NCBI RefSeq assembly: GCF_900105245.1 | Contig: NZ_FNSZ01000001.1 | Coordinates: forward strand, 620,001 to 684,000 | Direction: 5' to 3' | Source: Streptomyces sp. 1222.5 | GTDB lineage: Bacteria; Actinomycetota; Actinomycetes; Streptomycetales; Streptomycetaceae | DNA: 64,000 nucleotides | Part shown: one piece after another, positions 58,547 to 64,000 of the stretch | How positions within the stretch are numbered: position 1 is the first letter of the stretch | How the letters are laid out: every line of letters begins with the position of its first letter | Translations under genes and position numbers: made by a program | Notes under the pieces: model-generated | What the model saw: the letters and a program-made list of their open reading frames with translations, nothing else | What the model was told of the DNA's origin: nothing | Databases searched by the model: none

Positions 58547-59389
58547 GTGATCATCCACACCCTCGTCTACCGGTTCGCGGACTCGGTCGACGAGTCCCAG
58601 CGCCGCGAGTTCTTCACCGACCTGGAGAAGATCGCGCGCGGCTCGGGCCTCGTCACGCACTTCGGTCACGGACCGCACCACCGGCTGCCGGTCGACGACC
58701 ACGCCGCCGGGACGACCGCCAACGCCGTGGCCCAGTTCGCCTGCCGCGACCTCGACGACCTGCGGGCGTTCTCGGAGCTTCCGCACGTGCACGAGCACAT
58801 CGCCGGCTGGCGGTCCCGCATCGAGTACGACGCCGCCTACGCCAACCACGACGACCTGCTCCACGTCATCGCGCCCGCACTCACGAAGGAGAGTCCCATG
58901 CACCACACCGAACACACCGTCACCGTCAACGCCCCGGCCGCGATCGTCTGGGACGTCCTCGTCGACGTCGAGGGCTACGCGCGCATCTTCCCGCCCACGG
59001 AGGACGTGAAGATGCTGGAGGAGTCGCCCGAGCACCAGATCGCCCGCCTGACCGTCGACGTCAACGGCGAGGTGCAGTCCTGGATCTCCCGGCGGGACAT
59101 CGACGCCGGGCGCCGCGTCATCGCCTACCGGCAGCTGGAGAACGCCCCGATGATGGGTTACATGGGCGGCGAGTGGCGAGCCCTGCCCATCGACGAGCAC
59201 ACCACCCAGCTGGTCCTGACCCACGACTTCAAGCCCCGCGAGCCGGAGGACGGCCTGATCGCCGGGAAGTTCACGTACGAGCAGGCCGACGAGATGATCA
59301 AGGCTGCGGTGGAGCGCAACAGCGTGGCGGACCTCGGCGCGGTCAAGGACGAGGCGGAGAAGCTCGCCGTCGAGGGCGCCGCCGAGTGA
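58547..59389 (+). CDS. Dabb-domain and SRPBCC aromatase/cyclase fusion
   Basis: 280 residues from a GTG (GGAGGAG upstream). Residues ~1-105 are a Dabb (stress-responsive alpha/beta barrel) domain: IIHTLVYRFADSVDESQRREFFTDL, FGHGPHHRLP, VHEHIAGWRSRIEYDAAYANHDDLLHV. Residues ~118-280 are an SRPBCC polyketide cyclase: HTVTVNAPAAIVWDVLVDVEGYARIFPP, VQSWISRRDIDAG, MGGEWRALP and THDFKPRE, like monodomain aromatases/cyclases of type II PKS. No stop separates them, but an ATG at 58898 has its own AAGGAG, so a free cyclase may also be made. It should fold or aromatise the poly-beta-keto chain. GTGA overlap with the next gene. Confidence 0.88.
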   Translation: MIIHTLVYRFADSVDESQRREFFTDLEKIARGSGLVTHFGHGPHHRLPVDDHAAGTTANAVAQFACRDLDDLRAFSELPHVHEHIAGWRSRIEYDAAYANHDDLLHVIAPALTKESPMHHTEHTVTVNAPAAIVWDVLVDVEGYARIFPPTEDVKMLEESPEHQIARLTVDVNGEVQSWISRRDIDAGRRVIAYRQLENAPMMGYMGGEWRALPIDEHTTQLVLTHDFKPREPEDGLIAGKFTYEQADEMIKAAVERNSVADLGAVKDEAEKLAVEGAAE

Positions 59390-60153
59390 GGCGCCTCGTC
59401 GACCTGAGCGTGGTCACCCGGCACACGCCGAGCGAGGCGACACCCGTCACGGTGGAACTCCTCGACCACGTCACCGGCGCCACCGTCCTCGGTCTGACGC
59501 CCGAGGACTTCCCGGACGGGATGGCGATCTCCAACGAGACGGTGACGCTGACCACCCACACCGGCACGCACATGGACGCGCCGCTGCACTACGGCCCGGT
59601 CAGCGGCGGCGCGCCCGCCAAGAGCATCGACCAGGTCCCGCTGGAGTGGTGCGTGGGTCCGGGCGTACGGCTGGACGTGCGGCATGTGCCGCCCGGCGAG
59701 GGCATCACGGTGGAGCACCTGCGCGCGGCACTGCGCGCGGCCGAACACACCCTGCGGCCCGGCGACATCGTCCTGCTGTGGACCGGTGCCGACGCGCTGT
59801 GGGGCGAGGCCGAGTACCTGACGAAGTATCCGGGCCTGACCGGCGAGGGCACGGCGTTCCTCGTGGAGTCCGGGGTGCGGGTGATCGGCATCGACGCCTG
59901 GGGTCTTGACCGGCCCATGCGGTCGATGATCGACGACTACCGCCGGACCGGCGACAAGAAGACCCTGTGGCCCGCGCACGTCTACGGCCGCACACGCGAG
60001 TACCTCCAGTTGGAGAAGCTCGCGCAGCTGGCCGCGCTGCCCGCGCCGACGGGCTTCACCGTGGTGTGCTTCCCGGTGGCGGTCGCCGGGGCGGGGGCGG
60101 GCTGGACCCGGGTGGTGGCCCTTCTCGACGACGAGGGCGGTCATGCGCGCTGA
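59386..60153 (+). CDS. cyclase-family protein (kynurenine-formamidase-like metal hydrolase fold)
   Basis: 255 residues from a GTG overlapping the previous stop. TTHTGTHMDAPLHYGP is the metal-binding HxGTHxDxPxH motif; LRPGDIVLLWTGAD, YPGLTGEGTAFLVESGVRVIGIDAWGLDRP and FPVAVAGAGAGWTRVVAL complete the family. Members occur in many aromatic polyketide clusters and are assigned to later ring cyclisations. The signature metal ligands are intact. It overlaps the lipocalin-like gene by 11 bp. Confidence 0.88.
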   Translation: MRRLVDLSVVTRHTPSEATPVTVELLDHVTGATVLGLTPEDFPDGMAISNETVTLTTHTGTHMDAPLHYGPVSGGAPAKSIDQVPLEWCVGPGVRLDVRHVPPGEGITVEHLRAALRAAEHTLRPGDIVLLWTGADALWGEAEYLTKYPGLTGEGTAFLVESGVRVIGIDAWGLDRPMRSMIDDYRRTGDKKTLWPAHVYGRTREYLQLEKLAQLAALPAPTGFTVVCFPVAVAGAGAGWTRVVALLDDEGGHAR

Positions 60154-60523
60154 CGACCTGGTCGGGGTGTGGCACCTGGTGTCGTTCCGGGAACTGGACG
60201 GCGCCGGCACCCCCGGCGTGGGCCCCCTGGGCGACGCTCCCCGGGGCCGGCTCGTCTACACCCGGGACGGACACGTCTCGGTGCACATGATGCGCGGTCC
60301 GGACCCCGGCCCCGTCCCGTACATGGGCTACGCCGGGACCTGGCGTCTGGAGGGCTCCCGGATCGTGCACCGGATCGAGGTCACCCCCCGGCCCGACTGG
60401 ATCGACACCGAGCAGACCCGGGAGGCGACGCTGGCCGAGGGCCGTCTGACGCTGCACGCCCGCACCCGCGTCGACGGGGTGGAGCACCGCAGGGTCCTCG
60501 TCTGGCGCAGAGACCGCGCCTAG
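60143..60523 (+). CDS. lipocalin-like domain protein
   Basis: 126 residues. DDLVGVWHLVSFRELDGAG, GRLVYTRDGHVSVHMM, YAGTWRLEGSRIVHRIEVTPRPDWIDTEQTREATL and LTLHARTRVDG match the lipocalin-like domain (LVGxWxLxSF, GxLxYtxdGxmsvqmm). The small beta-barrel could bind an intermediate or complete a cyclisation. It ends the cyclase operon and is followed by a 19-bp hairpin. Confidence 0.85.
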   Translation: MRADDLVGVWHLVSFRELDGAGTPGVGPLGDAPRGRLVYTRDGHVSVHMMRGPDPGPVPYMGYAGTWRLEGSRIVHRIEVTPRPDWIDTEQTREATLAEGRLTLHARTRVDGVEHRRVLVWRRDRA

Positions 60524-60534
60524 GGGCGGGCACG

Positions 60535-60576
60535 CCCGAGGGCCGCGACCACGGATGCGTGGTCGCGGCCCTCGGG
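60535..60576. terminator. bidirectional terminator
   Basis: Perfect 19-bp inverted repeat (60535-60553 with 60558-60576) and 4-base loop between the convergent lipocalin-like and LuxR genes. Confidence 0.9.
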
Positions 60577-60618
60577 TCTGCCGTACGGCGTCCCTGCGAC
60601 GACGTCGGTGGACCAGGG

Positions 60619-61932
60619 CTACGACGTCAACGCCGGCGCGGTCGGGAACCCCGCCGCCAGTGCCAGCGCCGCCGCCTCGCCCCGCGTGCTGACGTCCAGC
60701 TTTCTCAGGATCTTCGCCACGTGGAACTTCACCGTGTGCTCGCTGATCAGCAGACGCCCGGCGATGGCACGGTTGCGGTGGCCCTGGACGAGCAGTTCCA
60801 GGACGTCGAGCTCCCGCGGGTTGAGGTCGCCGAGCGGATCGTTGCGCTGCCGCTCCGGCGCGGCCAGCGGCAGCCGGACGGTGACGATCGTGCCCCATCC
60901 CGGTACCGCGTCGACGTCCACGGCACCGCTGACGGCCGCCGCCCGGTCGGTGAGCCGGTGCACGGCGAGCGCGTCACCGGCCAGGGTGCCGGGGCCGTCG
61001 TCCCGGATCACCGCGCGCACCTCGGACTCCTCGACGTGCCAACTGATCCGGACCCGGCTCACCGCGCCCTGCTCCAGCATGGTCAGCACGGTGCCGCGGG
61101 CCGTCGTCCGCGCCGTCTGGGCGATCACCGAGGGGATCAGCCGCTCGGCCGCCTCCCCCACCGGGCCCTCGAACTCCAGCCGCACGTTGCCGTAACGGGA
61201 CAGCAGTCCGAGCATCTCGGTGAGCCGTCCGAAGGCGTCGTGGGCCGTCTCCTCCCCCGGTACCCGCTCGGTGTCGCCGACCGAGCGCAGTTCGATCAGC
61301 GAGGACACCGCCAGGTCGACGGCGGTCCGGCGGGCCGTGCCGTCGTCGAGGCTGCGGTTGCGCAGCAGCCCGATCAGCGAGGTGAGCGTCGACGCGTGGG
61401 AGTCCGTCAGATCGGAGACGATGCGCGCGCGTTCGCTGTTCGCCATCCAGGGCGCCGTCTGGTTGACGGGGACGACGGTGGGCCACAGGGCCATCACCCG
61501 CAGCATCGCCAGATCCCACAACTGCTGTACGACGGGCAGGACTTCGGGGTCGGGTGCGGTGCCCTCCACCGGCAGCACCGCGAGCAGCGCGCCCGCCGAG
61601 CCGGGTGGCGCCGAGGCCACCGCGAGGACCGGGCGTGATGCGTCGGCGAGTCTCGCCCGGTCGAACCGCGGCCTGCCGATGTCGACGTGTGTGGCGAGCT
61701 GGGCCATCTCGGCCGCGGTGACCGCCTCGGTCAGCTCGGCGTCCCCGTGGCTCCAGGTCGCCGACGTCGGGCAGTCGCCGGTCAGCATCACCAGGGCCTC
61801 GTGCGCCACCAGGTCGGACAGCGCGTCGGAGAGCGTGGACAGTACCTGCTTGATGGGTGCCTGCATCAGCGCGGCCGCAACCGTCAGGGCACGCTGCGGG
61901 TTCCCCCAGTCCCGATATGCCATGTCTTTCAT
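60619..61932 (-). CDS. LuxR-family regulator with degenerate histidine-kinase module
   Basis: 437 residues. The N-terminal part is GAF-like and ends near residue 150. A HisKA_3-like segment follows ([25 protein letters not shown]) in which the usual LHD phospho-acceptor reads LTD. The ATPase-like region keeps DDGPG and [12 protein letters not shown] but its N-box lacks the usual Asn ([11 protein letters not shown]). The C-terminus is an intact LuxR HTH ([45 protein letters not shown]). It therefore looks like a sensor kinase turned into a one-component regulator, perhaps binding a ligand through the GAF or ATPase pocket. It is divergent from KS-alpha. Confidence 0.85.
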   Translation of the reverse strand: MKDMAYRDWGNPQRALTVAAALMQAPIKQVLSTLSDALSDLVAHEALVMLTGDCPTSATWSHGDAELTEAVTAAEMAQLATHVDIGRPRFDRARLADASRPVLAVASAPPGSAGALLAVLPVEGTAPDPEVLPVVQQLWDLAMLRVMALWPTVVPVNQTAPWMANSERARIVSDLTDSHASTLTSLIGLLRNRSLDDGTARRTAVDLAVSSLIELRSVGDTERVPGEETAHDAFGRLTEMLGLLSRYGNVRLEFEGPVGEAAERLIPSVIAQTARTTARGTVLTMLEQGAVSRVRISWHVEESEVRAVIRDDGPGTLAGDALAVHRLTDRAAAVSGAVDVDAVPGWGTIVTVRLPLAAPERQRNDPLGDLNPRELDVLELLVQGHRNRAIAGRLLISEHTVKFHVAKILRKLDVSTRGEAAALALAAGFPTAPALTS

Positions 61933-61995
61933 GCTACGGGCCCGGCGTCCGCTCCCCACTCGCCGAATGGCTGGTAGTGACCGGCCGTTCGGGTG

Positions 61996-62016
61996 GTCCG
62001 CCGGGCCCCGGCGGAC
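61996..62016. promoter_or_regulatory. dyad in the LuxR/KS-alpha divergent region
   Basis: Perfect 9-bp inverted repeat (61996-62004 with 62008-62016) with a 3-base loop, 63 bp upstream of the LuxR start. It could be an autoregulatory operator; the protein that binds is unknown. Confidence 0.4.
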
Positions 62017-62028
62017 GCCCCACCATCC

Positions 62029-62050
62029 TCCCAGCGCCGTCCCAGCGGCC
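62029..62050. promoter_or_regulatory. candidate SARP operator upstream of KS-alpha
   Basis: Two tandem 11-bp units beginning TCCCAGCG at 62029 and 62040. The heptamer CCCAGCG differs by one base from CCAAGCG, the reverse complement of the CGCTTGG repeat at 58418. It lies 125 bp before the KS-alpha start in the LuxR/KS-alpha divergent region. The 11-bp period is that of known SARP sites. Confidence 0.45.
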
Positions 62051-62174
62051 CGTAGGGCGGTGTCGGTCATGTTGGGTGCGGCGCACGGCACATGGCCGTA
62101 CGCCGTCAGCTTCGGCACGAAGGGGGCCACAAGGTGAACGAGTCAGCAGCGGCTCGGCAGACGGGCGGGACGCG

Positions 62175-63443
62175 ATGACCCGCCGCACGGTGATCACCGG
62201 CATGGGGGTGCGGACACCCGGCGGGAACGGGGTGAAGGCGTTCTGGGAGCTGCTGACCTCCGGCCGCAGCGCCATCCGCCGCATCTCCTTCTTCGATCCG
62301 TCGCCCTATCGGTCGCAGATCGCCGGCGAGGCCGACTTCGACCCCGTGCTGGAGGGGCTGACCCCCCTGGAGATCCGGCGCATGGACCGGGCCACGCAGT
62401 TCACGGTGGTCTGCGCGCGGGACGCGGTCGCCGACAGCGGGCTCGGCTTCGAGCGGCTGGATCCCGGCCGGATCGGGGTGAGTCTGGGCAGCGCGGTGGC
62501 CGCGGCGACCAGCCTGGAACAGGAGTACCTGGTGCTGTCGGACAGCGGACGCGACTGGCTGATGGACACCGCCAACCTGTCCCCGCACATGTTCGACTAC
62601 CTGGTGCCGAGCGTGATGCCGGCCGAGGTGGCCTGGACGGTGGGCGCCGAGGGCCCGGTGGCCATGGTCTCCAACGGCTGCACCTCCGGGATCGACTCCG
62701 TCGGCCACGCCTGCCGGCTCATCGAGGAGGGCAGCGCCGACGTGATGCTCGCCGGTGCCGGCGACACTCCGGTCACGCCGATCGTCGTGGCCTGCTTCGA
62801 CGCCATCAAGGCGACCACCTCGCGCAACGACGAACCCCAGCGGGCCTCCCGGCCGTTCGACCGCACCCGCAACGGCTTCGTCCTCGCCGAGGGCGCCGCG
62901 ATGTTCGTACTGGAGGAGTACGAGCACGCCCGGGCGCGCGGCGCGCACATCTACGCCGAGATCACCGGCTACGCCACGCGCTGCAACGCCTACCACATGA
63001 CCGGGCTGAAGGCGGACGGCCGCGAGATGGCCGAGGCGATCCGCTCGGCCCTCGACGAGGCGCGCACCGACGCCACGGACATCGACTACATCAACGCGCA
63101 CGGCTCGGGCACCAAGCAGAACGACCGCCACGAGACCGCCGCCTACAAGCGCAGCCTGGGCGAGCACGCCCGGCGCACGCCCGTCAGTTCCATCAAGTCG
63201 ATGGTCGGGCACTCGCTGGGCGCGATCGGCTCGATCGAGATCGCCGCCTCGGCCCTCGCCCTGGAGAACGGCGTGGTCCCGCCCACGGCCAACCTGCACG
63301 AGGCGGACCCCGAGTGCGACCTGGACTACGTACCGCTGACGGCGCGCGAGCGCGGTCTGCGCAACGTCCTGACCGTCGGCAGCGGCTTCGGCGGCTTCCA
63401 GTCCGCCATGGTGCTCCGGCACGTCCCTGGAGGTACCGCGTGA
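62175..63443 (+). CDS. type II PKS ketosynthase, KS-alpha
   Basis: 422 residues. [22 protein letters not shown] start, active-site [10 protein letters not shown] with Cys169, [10 protein letters not shown] with His309 and [10 protein letters not shown] with His346 are all present, so it is catalytically complete. It condenses malonyl units on the ACP together with CLF to build an aromatic polyketide backbone in the cytosol. Its start overlaps the stop of a 14-codon open frame (GTG at 62134), and its end overlaps CLF by GTGA. The product class cannot be told from this sequence alone. Confidence 0.96.
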   Translation: MTRRTVITGMGVRTPGGNGVKAFWELLTSGRSAIRRISFFDPSPYRSQIAGEADFDPVLEGLTPLEIRRMDRATQFTVVCARDAVADSGLGFERLDPGRIGVSLGSAVAAATSLEQEYLVLSDSGRDWLMDTANLSPHMFDYLVPSVMPAEVAWTVGAEGPVAMVSNGCTSGIDSVGHACRLIEEGSADVMLAGAGDTPVTPIVVACFDAIKATTSRNDEPQRASRPFDRTRNGFVLAEGAAMFVLEEYEHARARGAHIYAEITGYATRCNAYHMTGLKADGREMAEAIRSALDEARTDATDIDYINAHGSGTKQNDRHETAAYKRSLGEHARRTPVSSIKSMVGHSLGAIGSIEIAASALALENGVVPPTANLHEADPECDLDYVPLTARERGLRNVLTVGSGFGGFQSAMVLRHVPGGTA

Positions 63444-64000
63444 GCAGCGCACTCGTCACCGGAATCGGCCTGATCGCGCCGAACGCCACCGGCCCGGAGC
63501 CCTACTGGGCGGCCACGGTCGAGGGGCGGACCGGCATCGGCACCCTGACCCGCTTCGACGTGTCCCGCCATCCGGTCCGGCTGGCCGGTGAGATCCGGGA
63601 CTTCGACGCGTCCGCCCAGCTGCCGGGCAGGCTGCTGCCGCAGACGGACGTCTCCACCCGGTACGCCCTGGTCGCCGCCGAGCGGGCGCTCGCCGACGCG
63701 GGGATCGAGCCCGGCGCCTACGCCGACTACGACATGGGCGTGGTCACCGGCAACGCGCAGGGCGGCTTCGAGTTCACGCACCGCGAGTTCCGCAAGCTGT
63801 GGTCGCAGGGCCCGGAGAAGGTCAGCGTGTACGAGTCGTTCGCCTGGTTCTACGCGGTGAACACCGGCCAGATCTCCATCCGCCACCAGCTGCGCGGCCC
63901 CAGCAGCGCCCTGGTCGCCGAGCAGGCCGGCGGTCTGGACGCGATCGGGCACGCCCGGCGTACGATCCGGCGCGGCACGCCGATGGTCGTGACGGGCGGC
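63440..64000 (+). CDS. type II PKS chain length factor, KS-beta (partial at window edge)
   Basis: The first 187 residues are present; the gene runs past base 64000. [73 protein letters not shown] identify a CLF; the KS active-site Cys is replaced by Gln162 (AEQAGG), as expected. It forms the heterodimer with KS-alpha that sets chain length. GTG start overlapping the KS-alpha stop (GTGA) gives coupled 1:1 translation. Confidence 0.95.
   Translation, partial: MSSALVTGIGLIAPNATGPEPYWAATVEGRTGIGTLTRFDVSRHPVRLAGEIRDFDASAQLPGRLLPQTDVSTRYALVAAERALADAGIEPGAYADYDMGVVTGNAQGGFEFTHREFRKLWSQGPEKVSVYESFAWFYAVNTGQISIRHQLRGPSSALVAEQAGGLDAIGHARRTIRRGTPMVVTGG

Noticed and set aside
62029..62050. CRISPR-like tandem repeat
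   Set aside because: Only two 11-bp units without spacers; the geometry fits a regulator-binding site.
62106..63452. 448-codon open frame on the minus strand
   Set aside because: Antisense to KS-alpha, which has all catalytic residues; composition is typical of a mirror frame.
1..64000. tRNA genes, rRNA genes, insertion sequences, integrase/attachment sites and CRISPR arrays
   Set aside because: No cloverleaf-like tRNA, transposase, integrase or spaced direct-repeat array was seen on either strand by reading; short repeats found are explained by hairpins or operators.

Overview
The window is high-GC actinobacterial DNA and almost certainly comes from a Streptomyces chromosome. Genes are tightly packed, with frequent 4-bp ATGA/GTGA overlaps and GTG/TTG starts, and codon use is strongly biased to G or C in third position. 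Only three TTA (bldA-type) codons were noticed in the genes called. The window holds SARP and LuxR regulators, an exopolysaccharide locus and the left part of an aromatic (type II) polyketide cluster. No tRNA, rRNA, insertion sequence or CRISPR array was seen.

Bases 1-4302 carry a compact isoprenoid/membrane cassette. It contains the C-terminal part of a PEP-utilising (swivelling-His) enzyme, a UbiA prenyltransferase, a PlsY-like acyltransferase, a trans-prenyl diphosphate synthase and a second, convergent and very diverged PlsY-like protein. Both PlsY-like proteins have lost the conserved Lys of the GGKG loop. I do not recognise this combination as a described pathway; it is the best candidate here for an undescribed system.

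Bases 4649-15828 are mixed housekeeping and secreted functions: VOC protein, DUF6891 protein, a frameshifted potassium-channel pseudogene, a secreted phospholipase-C-like protein with a TTA codon, a lipoprotein, a HAD-like protein, a DUF418 membrane protein, a NarL-type two-component pair, a RibD_C remnant, a STAS-like protein, a small acidic protein and a secreted propeller-like protein.

Bases 15900-46732 are a large cell-surface polysaccharide locus. The left, mostly rightward arm has rmlA-rfbB-rfbD (no rmlC), a left-handed beta-helix acetyltransferase, a WecG/TagA glycosyltransferase, a UDP-sugar 6-dehydrogenase, WecB, a Wzz-like protein, a Wzx-type flippase and accessory proteins. The middle has glycosyltransferases, an unusual single-chain Wzz-Wzy fusion, a third small Wzz-like protein and a 1201-residue secreted protein with two DUF4082 modules. 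The right, leftward arm runs from the initiating phosphoglycosyltransferase (TTA codon at Leu45) through a Gfo/Idh oxidoreductase, an epimerase, two DegT aminotransferases and a NeuD/PglD-like acetyltransferase. Together the sugar genes fit a 2,3-diacetamido-uronic acid pathway plus a 4-acetamido-6-deoxy sugar. A glycosyltransferase, an MFS transporter and a TolB-like protein close the locus.

Bases 46833-64000 lead into a type II PKS cluster. It has an epoxide-hydrolase-like protein, a dedicated metK plus pfkB kinase (S-adenosylmethionine supply), an SDR, a stand-alone ACP on the opposite strand, a phosphopantetheinyl transferase and a SARP activator with a TTA codon near its end. These are followed by a flavodoxin-like oxidoreductase, an acyl-CoA-dehydrogenase-type flavin hydroxylase operon, a Dabb-SRPBCC fusion cyclase, a metal-dependent cyclase-family protein, a lipocalin-like protein, a LuxR regulator with a degenerate histidine-kinase module, KS-alpha and the start of KS-beta/CLF. 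The cluster continues past base 64000. Direct 7-mer repeats at 11-bp period in two divergent control regions look like SARP operators shared by the operons. Long perfect hairpins terminate most convergent pairs in this half.
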